NCBI GenBank assembly: GCA_949126835.1 | Contig: OX421506.1 | Span: 18,925,215-18,989,214, forward strand | Reading direction: 5' to 3' | From: Anisus vortex | Taxonomy: Eukaryota > Mollusca > Gastropoda > Planorbidae | Length of the DNA: 64,000 bases | Shown: positions 1 to 12,386 of the stretch, one piece after another | Numbering within the stretch: position 1 is the stretch's first letter | How the letters are laid out: the number at the start of each line of letters is the position of its first letter | Notes under the pieces: generated by a model | Seen by the model: the letters and a program-made list of their open reading frames with translations, nothing else | Told to the model about the DNA's origin: nothing | The model's database searches: none | Position numbers and translations under genes: made by a program

Positions 1-1175
1 ATTCGATGAAGTGGGAAAGTCGGAAACTCGGAAATTCCGAGTAGGAAGTTTTCCCATTTACGAACTGGTGCATTTTTGCATAATATTTTGTCACGTATCT
101 ATATAATATGTATAATGTGAGTTAATTACATCTTCCTTAACGACGTTGAAAATTAACATAAAATATAGAAGAGTTACCGTTACTTTGGGGATGTCCATTA
201 ATTACGTTTTACAATTTTTCGTCGATTTTCACCTATGGTTCCTACCATCCCTCCCCCCCCCCCCCCCAAATCTGCCCCTCCCACATTTTTGTACAATCCG
301 AGGATTTTAACAATAGTTCTTTTCACAAAAATATATAGATCAATGCTTATAATGCAAACATATAGGGCGTTTGCAATCACGTGACAAAAAGCACGTGATT
401 TGTGTTTACTTTGAGTAATGGTGTACAAGTAATAATGCCCGCTGCATTAATAAAGTTTCATATAGGCTCGAGCTTATTTTAAATGATGTGTTGTGTTTTA
501 AGTCTTATTAAGATTTAAGCTGTATTATGTATGTTAAATAAAATAAGCTATTTTATTATTATCATAGACATAGATCATAGACGATGTGAGTCTATTAGTG
601 ACTTGACTAGATAGCCTATTCACCAACACTATCACTTGACATCGTAGCCTAGCCTACGAAACATTAAAAGTGTAGGCCTATAAAGTGAAATTGAAAGTGT
701 AAATAGGTCTAGCCGGCCCTAGCATAATCACATTAATCAATTAATCTACAGTACTACTATTTACCTCCTTATTTTTGAGTAGGATAGCCAATATTCAGAT
801 GTGAATTTTGCATAATAAAGAACAACTTCACTTTCACCACGTTACATTTGTACCTCAAGTGGGTTCTTATATTTACACAAATGCGTCACTAAAAACCTAA
901 GCCACGCCCACCGAGAACGCTCTATTTTTTACTCTATTTTGAAACATAATTTTATCTTAAATGGTATTTTTTTATTTAAAAGAGCAATGTACATAATATT
1001 TTTCTTTATTTATAATTTTAACAAATCTTGTAAAAAAATAAATAATTGCAAGGTTGCTAATGACGCATCGATAAAACCAACAGTTTTAAAATGCACTGTG
1101 TCGGAAAACGGAACATTAGGCTATTCTATTCCTACTCGGAACCTCCGAGTTTCCGACTTTCCCACTTCATCGAAT
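1..1175. mobile_element. Terminal-inverted-repeat (MITE-like) element, no transposase
   Basis: Bases 1-47 (ATTCGATGAAGTGGGAAAGT...) recur inverted at about 1129-1175 with two mismatches. Each arm also contains a small palindrome (CTCGGAAATTCCGAG or CTCGGAGGTTCCGAG). The left end may lie outside the window, so no target duplication can be checked. No transposase ORF is seen between. Confidence 0.65.
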
Positions 1176-3150
1176 GCTAAATAAAAATCATGTCTGTGTT
1201 CTGCGTTACTGGTTGTACTGTGAGTAAGAAAAGATGTAGGCGAGTACATTTTTATTTCATTTCCAAAAGATGTTGCGAAAAGAAAACGATGTATTGTGAA
1301 CATCTGACTTGAATTTTCACCTATTTATAGTGCCAAACGTATTGCTTGATGCAAAAGAGTATTAGTTTTTTTTTAATTTGTAGCTACGGATTTTTTGTTT
1401 TTTTATAACCAAGAAACGCTACTCTTGACTAATTTATTGTATAAATAGGCTAAATCTAACTTGTAGTCTTTGTATATTTTTAAAAGATCAGTGTAGTTGT
1501 CATAATGTTTTAATCTAGGACTTGCTAAATGAATTAGATCTTGTTTTGATCTCAAGGCTAGCTGAAATTTTTCTAATTTTTAAGCAATCAGGTAGAAAAA
1601 AAAACAATCACAGTAGAGTGGAAGAGATTCGTAATAATCATACAATATGGGTAGTTAATGTAATGTTCAATATCGTAAATAAAAATTGTTCACTCATATA
1701 ATATTTATATAAGTTTCAACTAACTTTTATAGTTTTATCATTTTGAGGCTTTAATTTAAAGCTATTTATTTGTTTTTCTAAAGGAAAAATAGAAAGCTTC
1801 TAGAAATATTAACTCAAATAAAACGGATTAATTGTCTCCCTTAGATTAAATTAAAGTTCCCATCTTTAATTCTATAAGTGATGCGAAACCAATAATGTTT
1901 AGTAATGTAGCTAATATTACTTATTCTTACTTATATATTTACTTATACAAATCTAGCATTATATTATTTATTACTCCCTTTATTTTAAGTTGCAATGTCT
2001 GCAATGGTGCAAAAATTGGCTTCGATTTTTCGACCACTTCCCATGGTCCGATCGAGCTGAAATTTGGACAGCAGACTTGCCCCGACTAACAATACATCCT
2101 ATCAAATTTTCAGTTAAAACAACTTAATAATACTACACTTATGACAATATTCATTTCTTAAAAGGAAAGTATAAGAGATATGCCTGTGCAACTTTTTATA
2201 GTTTTTCGGCTCAAAGGTAGAAAAGATTATGCTTCACACATTTAAAAAAAAAATGCGCAATCGTTATAATTAGATATGTATTTGCCGACATTACCGATTC
2301 GAAATTTTAGTTTTGTAGTGTTGTGTCTACTGCAAGCCGTACATTACCAATTGGAAATTTTAGTGTTGAAATTCATAAAGTATGATATTACTTATTTGTT
2401 CTATACATTAAACACATGGTTTGCAAATAAAGGGAGTATAATAAAACTTCGTTTTTACGGTTTTCTTGTTACAAGTAATTAGAGTCCTAACATTAATGTA
2501 CGTTAAACAGTTGTAAATAATAATTAAATGAATTATTTAAGTTAAATGCTAGTATATAGGCCTAAGCCTCTTATATTTATTACAATTATAAAACGAATAC
2601 AATTTTTTTAGAATTAATTATATAAATGTTTATTTAAATAAGACCAGCATAAAAATTATTTTGAATGCAATCAGTCTGTATTAACTAATGAGCACCTTGA
2701 TCTTGAATGCTCTTCGCTAATTGTACAATGTCAGGTACTACATATTTAGTTACTTCTGAGTGATCAAGTGTAAGTTACCTCTTTGTATGCTTAAACGAGC
2801 TTTCATGTGCGATAAAAATCTGTTCACCAAAATCTGAAAGTAGAGTTGAGAATAGCAGATGACTGTCATAAGCAGCACCCTTCCAGATTTGTTTCACAAA
2901 CTGGCACATTTCAATGCGTATATTTTGGATGTTTAAAATGCAACTTGCTGCATTAAAAAAAAGCTATCATACCTCTACAAAATGTAACACAAAAGAATTC
3001 AGGTCTAAGAAGTAGTCAGATCAATCCAGTCAGTCTTAATGTGTCGATGAATTTTAAAGTCTTGCCTATGTTTAGAAAACTCCGCTTTGAGTGCTTCAAT
3101 GTAGCCTACTTATGAAAAAAACACTATCTATCATAATCTTATCTTATCTT
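1176..3150. other. AT-rich DNA without recognised features
   Basis: Only short ORFs with no family likeness. It lies downstream of the large gene's 3' end. Confidence 0.6.
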
Positions 3151-3154
3151 ATAC

Positions 3155-3560
3155 ATTACTGACGCTCCTTCTATAGAGAAGATTATTGCGTCCTACGCTC
3201 ATCCGTGGTCCGAGTCTAGTCTTGCATTTTTATTAATGTTTTAAATAATGTTAAGTTAGTGGTTTTCCTGGTCTGTTCAGGCAACCCATTCCATGCCTGA
3301 AAACATTCGGGAAGAAAGAGTACTTATATGCATTTGTTCTCGCAAAGGGGATTAGGAAAGTGCTTTTGTCTTTATGTTTATCTGAGCTTTGCAACAGGTT
3401 GTTATTGGGTTATATTTCTAAATTAGAGTTTAATGCCTTGTGTATTATTACTACTTTAGGCCTACTGTCCTCTAGTGTTTCTAGGTTTAGTGATTTGACT
3501 CATGGTGTTACTCTTGTCAATTGGAAATATTCACTAGTAATATGCCTTAAATAAAAGAAG
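3155..3560 (+). repeat. Dispersed repeat, copy 1
   Basis: Shares blocks such as TTTATGTTTATCTGAGC and GTGTATTATTACTA with 13140-13330, and GAAAGAGTACTTAT with the inverted copy at 7568-7770. The family is not recognised. Confidence 0.6.
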
Positions 3561-4785
3561 TAGTTAAAGTTAAATGTTTTGAAATTGATTTCACGGCAAG
3601 ATATTTTTTTGATTCAATGTAAATTCATTACATTGGCATAACAGTTCAAGTGCTGTTTGACCCCGTCCTTACAAGCTCAACTATTTGAAATGTGTCGCTG
3701 TGTCATTCAGAAACACCCGCTTCAACAGTCATTTCTCCTCAAGCAATACCGAAACATTTTTGTTTTCATCTATTTCATTAATTGCTTCCAGACAAGAAAT
3801 GAATCTATTTAAGACTTAACCTCGTCTAAGGCAACCAACATTGCGTGCAACAACAGATCTCTAATATTCCGTATCACTTTATTGTAGAAGAGACTTGAAT
3901 TGCCTATAAATCGATAAAAGGACAAGCTATAAAAGTGACTATTTTAACAATAGATTCAATCACAGATCGCAAGTCCAATGATGATATTTTCGCACACAAA
4001 CTTTCCTATACTTTAACACTCGGCTTCCAGTGTGATTTTCATGTAATAGACATTAAAAATATCTCTTTCTTGGAGGTCTTTCGCGCGCCACTGAAAACCG
4101 CACTACGTGCTACGTGTGGCAGACGTTCCTTAAGTTGTCTCTACCCCTGCTCTAGTAAACCAATTTCCTTTTCTATTTTTCATTTTTTTCTCTCCCCTTC
4201 TCTCTATCTTCCTTCCCTCCAGCCACATTATGTTCTACTTCTTTTCATCTTGTACTTTCTTGCCATCTTGTATCTTCCTCACCTCTCAACCTTTCTATCT
4301 CTCTCCCTCCAACTTTCCAGCTTTTTTTCCTCTCACCCTGTATAGTCTCCACCTTTCCCCCACTCCTTCTTCTTCACTCTCTCTACCTTTCTCATTTTAT
4401 TACAAACCGTTCTCAAGATTTTAACATCAACAACAACATCAATAAAAGCACCTAGATCTAGATATTATTAAAATCAACACCAATGTTGAGATAATATCGT
4501 CTTTATTGTAATGTTACCTTTCAAAAACGTCCTATGAAAAACCAATAAATATATAAATGTATACACATATGTATTTATACACCATTTATATCATGTTTTC
4601 CGGACACACACACTTTCTAGGTATAATGATAAGTACGTCTAATAGTAAAAACCCTTGCAAATCATTGTACGAGTACTGTAACGTTTATGATCAACTGCTC
4701 CAAATGTACATTGTGTATAGTGCTAAGTAAGTACGTGTTGTTTCTTTGGTCTATGATGAATGCACATGCTAATACACTAGAGATC
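3561..4785. other. No gene seen; pyrimidine-rich stretch
   Basis: 4150-4425 is CT-rich and produces chance ORFs in two frames (3935-4345, 4230-4424) with low-complexity Ser/Leu/Phe/Pro content. Nothing else is identifiable. Confidence 0.5.
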
Positions 4786-5260
4786 GCAATGAAGGGGGGG
4801 AGAGGCAATGTGGCAGGCGGGGGCAATGAAGACGAGGGGCAATTAAACACGACTCGTAATATTTTGAATGGGCAATGAACATGCCAAGTAAGAGGCAATA
4901 AATGGGGGTGGGGCAGTAAACCGGATGGGCAATAAACATGACGGTTATACATTAAAGGGGCAATAAACATGGCAGGTAATGTATAGGAGAGGCCAACAGT
5001 CGTGTATAGTGGTCAATCAACAACAGAAGGTCAATAAACAGGCGGGGCGGTGAACAATAGGGGCAGTAAAAATGATTAGGTCATAAATAAAAGGGGCGAT
5101 AAACATAAGCGGTAATCAATAGGAAAGGCAATAAAAAGGGGAGGTGAGGGAATATACACGAGAAGGTCAATAAAAAGCCCTGAGACTAAACGCGATGGGC
5201 AATAAGGAACAAAAGAAAATGTTAATAACAGCAGGAGCAATAAACGAGAGGTGATAGTAT
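4786..5260. repeat. Degenerate tandem repeat based on GGGGCAATAAACA
   Basis: The block (G)GGGCAATAAACATG recurs at irregular 20-40-bp spacing with heavy divergence, as in an old minisatellite. Confidence 0.7.
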
Positions 5261-6446
5261 AAACATATTATGATACATTAAATCAAGACGTCACTAAGCT
5301 AGAAAAGTTCAATAAGTAGATGTAGCGAATTACAACGCATAGATCGTTCAAGTATTCACGTGAATTTTAGAAAATGCATATGTTCAGTCGTGACCTAGTT
5401 AATTTAAGAAGGTGATTGTTTTATTTAGGTAGGTGTCTTGATTTATTATCTTTTACAAGCAACTTAAAATCTACATGTCCATTGTATTTATGTTATTTCA
5501 ATTTTAAAGGATTCGAGGGAACTAAGACACGACACTTAAGCTCCTTATGTATTTATCTCATTTTAAAAGTAAATAGAGAAATCTGAAGTTTTATATACAA
5601 TTAAACATTGTGTCATTTGACAGTCTTGTGTTCATGGGAATAAAATATGTGTCATGGCGTACAAAGAAGTTAGAGAAAGACACACAGCGCACAGTATGAA
5701 ATAAAATAACTTTAAGCTGGCTTCGATTTATCCAAATACCGAAATACAAATAGTACAATCACATAGGGCTTATAGGAGAGATATATAATCAAGGGGTCTT
5801 GTATGCATCAGATTTACGAAGTATGTTGCTGTAACATACAAGGCTTTGGACAGTTAACTCCACTATCTGGACTGATTTATAAAACTGCTGACTTAAGCAT
5901 TACAACTTCAGTCATGGTAATGTTTATTTAGTGATGGGAATGTCATTGATGATTTGTCCATTTTAAATGTGTAGTATTGGTTTGATCATGTCTCATGATG
6001 TCCTTTCATGGATTCTAAGCTAAATTTGATACTACCTTCGAAAAAGCACACAGTTGTCATCACTGGGCGTCTTAAAAGAAGATGAACAAATGGAAGACTC
6101 AAATAACAACCCGCCATTTATAGTTCCATTTATATTTTATCGTATGTCTCTTGTGGGACGTTGTAGGATATAATCGTATAAACCGATAGACTGAGAGGTT
6201 ATAAGGTTATAAATTATAAACAGCGACCAGTGTCAGCCGTAAAGACAGTCTATTCTTCTCATATTCAAGAGTTCACTTTGCATTCATCTCAGTTGCAAGC
6301 ACTCACTCTGTAGGCGTCTGAGAGGGAAAGTATTTTAACACACTCCAGAGCGCCTACCCCCCATCCCCCCGAGACACTCAATGCGGAACAAGCAAAACTA
6401 ACGAAGACGCAAAAAAACAGCGCGGCACAATCTTATGGCATGGAGT
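5261..6446. other. 3' flank and probable 3' UTR of the large gene
   Basis: No ORF or repeat recognised. It contains the candidate polyadenylation signal at 5923. Confidence 0.4.
5923..5928 (-). terminator. Candidate polyadenylation signal AATAAA
   Basis: AATAAA on the minus strand about 520 bp after the stop codon of the large gene. It is one candidate in AT-rich DNA; no downstream GU-rich element was checked. Confidence 0.3.
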
Positions 6447-6692
6447 CTATGAACGCGCCCAGGATGCGCCTAAATCCGCATCAGTCTCGCTGGAGGAGCT
6501 CGATGAATCGTAAGACTTGTTCATGGAGTGTGACCTTTTGGAGCCAGAATCATCTCGGGCGTTGCTACCACGCATGACCATCCTGCCGACGTTGAATCGT
6601 ATTTTCATTTCTCTTTTGATGCTCCTGGTTAGTTCAATCAGGAATTCCATCGGATTCTCAGGTTTTTCCATGACCAAATTGGAAATCATGTA
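6447..6692 (-). CDS. Terminal coding exon 26 (82 codons with stop)
   Basis: The acceptor is AAATATTTTAG. The peptide opens YMISNLVMEKPENPMEFLIE and goes on LTRSIKREMKIRF, then a Ser-rich tail ending GASWARS and a TAG stop at 6447-6449. The P-E-N-P-x-x-F-L block after a hydrophobic helix is the hallmark pattern of DPY-30/RIIa-like docking helices, found in many axonemal and PKA-anchoring proteins. Family assignment is tentative. Confidence 0.75.
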   Translation of the reverse strand, partial: YMISNLVMEKPENPMEFLIELTRSIKREMKIRFNVGRMVMRGSNARDDSGSKRSHSMNKSYDSSSSSSETDADLGASWARS

Positions 6693-7203
6693 CTAAAATA
6701 TTTAAAAAGAAAATAATTGCATCAACTCAAGATATTAATATTCTATTAAATATTAAACAATCCGTCTATATGCTGTGTGTGTGTATGTGTAGTTCGTGTG
6801 TGTATGGTTGTGGGGGTTGGGGAGGGTTGGCGTTCCTTTGATCAAGCTTTAAATATATCCAAAATATATCCTTGACAAACTATGTTGGTCCTTGCGTTCA
6901 AAAGTTGCAAAGGCGTTCAAGGCTATTCTTTATAACTTTTCACAAATAATTTTAAGCTGACGATTTTTAACCCAGATTCGATTTGGCGACCCCAATGGTG
7001 TTCAGCCTAAATCCTAAGCGTTTGAAGTTAAATTCTAAAGCATATCTTTTAAGCCCAACCTAAATAACTGAGCTAGCCACTGTATGGAATGAATCCTGAG
7101 CTCTCAACTTCCTTAGAAAAAGCTGAGTGAAACCTAGATTCCCAAGAAGAAAAAACAAGAAAAAAGAGAAAGAACAGTTATTTTAAGGAATAACCTCTCT
7201 CAC

Positions 7204-7332
7204 CTCGAAAAGCTCTTCAATGCCGAAATAGTAGACGTACTTGATGCCTTCTTCCTTGGTGCAGACGCCTGGCAGCTCAACTTGTTGCAACTGCGTGCTT
7301 GTGTATTCGGACAGTTTCCTTGGTATGTAGGT
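7204..7332 (-). CDS. Exon 25 (129 bp, phase 0-0), start of docking-like motif
   Basis: The acceptor is TATCACCTGACAG and the donor TTCGAG|GTGAGA. It encodes TYIPRKLSEYTSTQLQQVEL and later IKYVYYFGIEELFE. The Y-x(5)-IEELFE stretch is the first helix of a pattern resembling RIIa/DPY-30 dimerisation-docking domains, completed by exon 26. Confidence 0.75.
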
Positions 7333-7567
7333 CTGTCAGGTGATACAAACGGGAAACACCAAAATCAGTTCTTACAGCGCTAAAGCCACTCACATACATT
7401 TTAATACAAACACAAATGTACAACTGCGAAGTTACAGTGCTTGGTAATACTATATACGCGTATAAAGTGTATAACCACATAATTACTAAATGCGTATACA
7501 CATAGAATTGTAACATTATGAGATTGGTTGCTTGTTCCAAAATTGTAGCTAAACCTTATTAAGAAAA

Positions 7568-7770
7568 AAATGGCAAAAATTAAAGTAGTAATAATACATA
7601 AAGCATTGAATTGTTTACAACACAATCACAATATGTTAAAATAAACCTACTTAGATAAAGAAAATGACCAAAAAAAAGTTTATTTTGCCATATGAAAGAA
7701 CTTATGCAAATAAGTACTCTTTCTCCCCGGGTGGCATCCAGGAAAGAAATGCGTTGCCTGGGCAAATCAG
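7568..7770 (-). repeat. Dispersed repeat, copy 2 (inverted)
   Basis: The minus strand carries GAAAGAGTACTTAT and ATGTATTATTACTACTTTA as in 3155-3560. It lies in the intron between exons 24 and 25. Confidence 0.55.
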
Positions 7771-7884
7771 GTAAACCTGTAAATTAACATCATTGACAAA
7801 AATTGATCAAAATAAAGAACTAGACAGGGATGTGAGTAGGGCGCAATTAAGTTCTTTTAAGAATACCTGAATACCTTATTTAAC

Positions 7885-8055
7885 TGAGGGTCTCTGTCCA
7901 TTTTTGAAGGTAGCTGTGTTAGACCATATCCCCATCACATACCTTCACTAACTGAGGGTCTCTGTCCACTTTTGAAGGTAGCTGTGTTAGACCATCCCCC
8001 CATCACCTACCTTCACTAACTGAGGGGCTGTGTCTACTATTGATGGTAGATGTGC
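7885..8055. repeat. Triplicated ~65-bp unit spanning the exon 24 donor
   Basis: The block CTTCACTAACTGAGG...CTGTGTTAGACCAT occurs as the exon end itself plus two intronic copies. The middle copy retains a donor-like AAG|GTATGT; the outermost copy reads AAG|GTATTC. Confidence 0.8.
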
Positions 8056-8319
8056 TAGTGAGTGCATCTTCATCGAGGTCCCAATGTCCCACCCGCCGAA
8101 CTTCTTGTCTAGGCGTGGCTGGAGCGGCATAAGGGTCTCTATAGAAGGGAGCACAGTCCTCGTCTTGAATCTGGACAGCTGGGTCATGAAGTCAATGGGT
8201 TTCCTTTTCCTTGCGATCTTGGGTAAGGTACCGACGCCAACTTTCTGGAGGTCGGTACTGGACAGTGCAGTTTCCGTCGAGGACCAGTCCTTTAAGGAAT
8301 CCACCCGCCGGATCGGATG
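8011..8319 (-). CDS. Exon 24 (309 bp, phase 0-0)
   Basis: The acceptor is CTAAAAACAG and the donor GAAG|GTAGGT. It encodes 103 residues starting HPIRRVDSLKDWSSTETALS, with a more ordered stretch near LDKKFGGWDIGTSMKMHSLA. The donor end of this exon is duplicated twice in the intron (7885-8010). Confidence 0.75.
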
Positions 8320-8329
8320 CTGTTTTTAG

Positions 8330-9475
8330 TTATAGACATTGTTATGTTTAAAAAAAAAATACGAGGTAACATGTTACATATTGTAGCGATTTTTATTATT
8401 TCATTTGTTGTGTTGTTTCCCTTGTTGAAACTGTGCTTGCCCCCTATGTTGTTAGCCCAGAACTCCCCAGTGTGGCTGTTGTGATCACATCTATTACTTT
8501 GTGTGCGCCTCGAGCTAAAAGCCTTGTCGTGTTAAAATGCTAATGATGTGTCGACATTTATTCATTACTTGCTAATATACTAGACACATACATTTTTATT
8601 TTTAAAGTAAAATGCTTGAAAGTGTAAGTAAAAACCTTCGTCTTGCGGGTAGCGCGTCGGATTAGGACGACGATGGGTTTAGATTTCTGCTAAAAACCAA
8701 AGAGCAACATGAATTAGCTCCCCAGGTCTGAAATTGTAATGGTTACCCTGCATTGACCCAGTTATGATAATACTAGCTGAAACTAACGGCATCTGGTTAG
8801 TGAGAAAAATAAGACAACAAGAAACAAAAAGAAAAGAGAAAGAAAAGTCAAAAAGAGAAAGAAAAAGAAAGAAAACGAAAAACAAAAAAGCCATAAAGTC
8901 TAAAGTTTCATGTAAGAATGTGTTTTTTGAGACTTTGCAACTGTAGCATCAGAACAGTAGTTAACTCATTTCAAACAAATACGCTTTTCTTATCATGTTT
9001 TTGCTCTGATTATAATGATTTTAGCGAATGTTAGCTCGACAAATCGATAATGTTATATATACAACAAAATGAATTATTTCACACACACCAAAAATGGACC
9101 CTGTAATTTGAAACTCTATATAGAGATGCCAGCCTGGGCACTCGCCCACTTAGTATTTGTTGTCTTTCTAGGCATCTTCCTTACTCGAGCTATCAGCGTT
9201 ACCAGCGCTCCTTCTAGAGACTCGAGCTCATAGATCGCTACCTGGCGTTCAACAAAGATCCGGATAAGAGCTTGAGCTAGTAGTACGACTCACTTGCTAA
9301 ACGTAGTCGATAGACCCGACTTCCCGTGGCAGCGATACCCGCACGGGGTTTCGCCACGTACTCAATACAGATACAGAATTACTTTGACGAAAGAAAAACG
9401 CGAAACACTATTTTTTTTAAATTCTCAACCAGCTTGGTAGCCATGATAGCGCGCAGGCGCTTTAAATTTTCCCAA
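8330..9475. other. Intron with no recognised gene
   Basis: A purine-rich tract at 8810-8890 gives a Lys-rich chance ORF. 8640-8680 has a weak tRNA-like fragment. The rest is unassigned. Confidence 0.4.
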
Positions 9476-9479
9476 CTAA

Positions 9480-9622
9480 AAAAGCGGGTACCCGTCAGAG
9501 CTGGGTAGAATCAGTGACACCCTCCAAAGTCGGGTGAAAATAAAAGCAATACAACCTTCGTTAGGATTTGAACCCGGGATCTTCACTACAGCGATACAAG
9601 CGCGCTACCTCTAGATACGGCA
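9480..9622 (-). mobile_element. tRNA-derived SINE, minus copy (part of head-to-head pair)
   Basis: On the minus strand a tRNA-like head with a B-box-like GGGTTCAAATCC is followed by the family body (GGAGGGTGTC...CTACCCAGCTCTGA). It abuts the plus-strand SINE at 9628. Confidence 0.65.
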
Positions 9623-9627
9623 CTGGG

Positions 9628-9895
9628 CACGGTAGCCGAGCGGCAGCGCGTTCGACTGGCGAGCCGAAAGTCCCGAGCTCGAATCCTGGTGCAGGCTAGG
9701 ATTTCTTCCCGGGTCTGGAGGGTGTCCCTGAGTCTACCCAGTTCTGATGGGTACCTGACCTTAGTTGGGGTAAAGTAAAGGCGGCTGTGCATAGACTAGT
9801 GCTGGCCACACAATCACCTAGTATGCCGTGGCCACAGAAACTGGTGAACGCTGCTTCATCGGACCTATGGATCAATTCGGTCCGACGGGTACTTT
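9628..9895 (+). mobile_element. tRNA-derived SINE, plus copy
   Basis: The head shows A box TAGCCGAGCGG and B box AGCTCGAATCC. The body (CTACCCAGTTCTGATGGGTA, GGCCACACAATCACCTAGT, GAACGCTGCTTCATC) matches 25105-25358 in reverse orientation. The tail homology rules out a plain tRNA gene. Confidence 0.75.
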
Positions 9896-10249
9896 ACTTA
9901 TTTACCTCTAGACCACCCTCATTTGTGTTTTTGGTTTTATGCCTAACCTCTAAAATGCTGTCGGCAGATTCTGAGGAACGTACTTCTGCCAGGTCAGGCG
10001 TCTTGGAGAGCTTGTGCTGCTTGAAATAGGACGGGTGTTTTTCGTGTGACACCGGTGGTGACGTAGTGACTACGGATGCTTTATCTCTCTAGTAATGAAC
10101 AAAGCATATTTGCATGAGATTGGCTCATAGAAGAAATTGTGTAATTTAAGTTAAACCTCTCAGACCAATGTTATTCAATGTGGCCCGTGGAGCTGCGTGA
10201 ACTAGTGTCTATGGCCACGGCCTACAGCTCAACGCCCAGCCGTTTAACT

Positions 10250-10375
10250 TATTTCCAAAAACTAGTGTCAGGTAACATCAGAGCTGGCTACACCCTCTAA
10301 ACCCGGGAACGAAACTTCAGGCCTCCACCAATATTAGACCCCTGGATCTTTGTTGTGCTAACCAGCCGTATATAA
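10250..10375 (-). mobile_element. Degraded SINE fragment of the same family
   Basis: The minus strand carries GTTCCCGGG then AGAGGGTGTAGCCAGCTCTGATG, like the body of the SINE at 9480-9622. Confidence 0.4.
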
Positions 10376-12378
10376 ACAGCGCCAAATATTAATATGTACC
10401 GTAAAACGAAAGTAACTAAATACGACAATACAAGATGTATGTACTGTTTTTATATATTATATTGTTAATATATTTATGGAATCACTACTGTAATTTTATG
10501 GTCACATATATTTTACGGTAAGTTACTGACAATGGTTGCCTGTAATTTACCGTAACATTTTACAGTAATTTCTTTTTTAGCAATTGTTTTCACCAAAGTC
10601 CTATTATGTTCAATGGAAATAAAATCATTACTTTTATAATCATTATCATAAAATAGTGTAATAATCATAAAACAGCTATTCCCAAAACTAGTGTAAAAAA
10701 AAGTTATTTTCCGCATTGAAAATAGGGGAAAAAAACTTACTTCTGAACTAGCAGAAGGCAAATGTTCGAAGGAAACTTCCCTGGAATGCTTGTCAGAAAT
10801 CTTACGTCGATCTTTCGTGCTGGATTTTTTTAGCGTTGATGTGCTCGCCGATTCGGCATCAGCACTGCTTTCAACACTCATCAGAGATCTTGATTGACTT
10901 GCTGACCGCTCAGACTACAAAGATAAACATTCACTGCTGTTTTTTATTTTTTATTTTATTTTGTCTGCAACTTTGAAGTATTTAACGTTAAGTTGTGTTG
11001 TAATATTTGTTTTAATATACATGTTGGATAAATGTCTGAATTGAAAGCATTGTCGTGAAATAAATGTATATAAAGCTAGACATAATTTAAACAGTTCGAA
11101 ATTCCTTATATATAAGCTCATTTTGGGTAGCAAGGGAGTGGGCGTTGGATTAGCTATCCACCCCGGGTGGAACGCCCTAACGGAGCGGTATTTCGAAGGC
11201 ACCTAAAAAAAAAGTCCGTAACAACAACGTTGAGGGCGTTCCTGAATTTGTTTAAGTCAACGGGTTATCAATGGCAAACACTACATCCCAAAACTTGAAA
11301 ATAGCTTACACCAACGAACCCAAGAGATGAACCTGCAATAGTATTTTGTATTTTGTATCCTCGCATTTGGAATCGGTTCATTGGTTGATCTTTAAAACAT
11401 CGACTATAAGGAAACAAGTCGGCCGAGAAATACCTGGAGGCGCGATGTGAAAACATATTAAAAAGCTAGAGCTTAACTGGGTTCAAATAGAGGATCGGGA
11501 TACCCGAAGGACTCTTGTTGGCGGCCTATGTCCCAGGTGGGGCGAAAGGCATAAGTAAGTACGTCATGAACTCGAGAGATGAACCTGCAATAGTATTTTG
11601 TGTTTTTTATCATCGTAGTTAGTTGACCTTTTAAAACGACGAATTTAGCAATAACTACTTGATGTTGTGCGTCCGAAACAACCGAATAGATGAATCCGGA
11701 CTAGTCTTTGGGCCATTAAAGTCAAAGGAATGGGGAATATCACATGTAAGGAGACCGCAAAAACACATTTATCATCCTTGGAATTCCCAAATATATATTA
11801 TTAACGTTGCAGCATCACTTTGTATTCTTGCACTATCTCCAGGTTGTAAAAATATAAAACTACTCTCATGGTCGTTAATACACAGGACTAGGCGACACGG
11901 ATATTGTTGCGCCTATTCTTTCCTCTCCCACCGAAGTTCATTAAGCACCTTGGGACCGTCACATGATTCTCGTAAGCGCATCCATCACCACCAGATTTGA
12001 GGGCATAAACCTAACCTTTCATTCTAACCCTTATCACCCCCCCACCCCACCTTTATCCTCGCCCTGATCCTAACAGTATCCACACACCATTGTATTAACC
12101 GTTATCCTAACAGTATCCACACACTCTTATATTAACCGTTATCCTAACCTATTATCATAGCTTGTATCGAAACCTCATCATAAGTCTTATCCTAACCCTT
12201 ATATTAACGCCAATGAGCAATACATAAAATAACTAGATTCGTAACTAGTACCCTACCTCACGATACAGCATCGTGTAAGGTGTTTCCAGCTGTAAAATAC
12301 ATTTAAAAAAGCATTAATTTTTTTTTAAAGTGTCAAAGTTCAAAGAGTAATAGTAGTTTATATTTTTTTTATCTCTAG
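10376..12378. other. Introns around exon 23, mostly unassigned
   Basis: Apart from exon 23 I see a diverged direct duplication (about 11322-11412 and 11573-11645, sharing GAGATGAACCTGCAATAGTA). 12005-12210 is rich in TATCCTAAC/CCTAACCCTTAT blocks. Confidence 0.45.
10741..10914 (-). CDS. Exon 23 (174 bp, phase 0-0)
   Basis: The acceptor ATCTTTGTAG and donor TCAGAA|GTAAGT bound 58 codons beginning SERSASQSRSLMSVESSADA and ending HLPSASSE. It continues the serine-rich, charged composition of exon 22. Confidence 0.72.
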
Positions 12379-12386
12379 CTATAGAC

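Noticed and set aside
3935..4424. 136-aa and 64-aa plus-strand ORFs
   Set aside because: Low-complexity product of a CT-rich stretch; no homology or splice signal.
9628..9700. tRNA gene
   Set aside because: A and B boxes are present, but the downstream body is shared with 25105-25358, so it is a tRNA-derived SINE.
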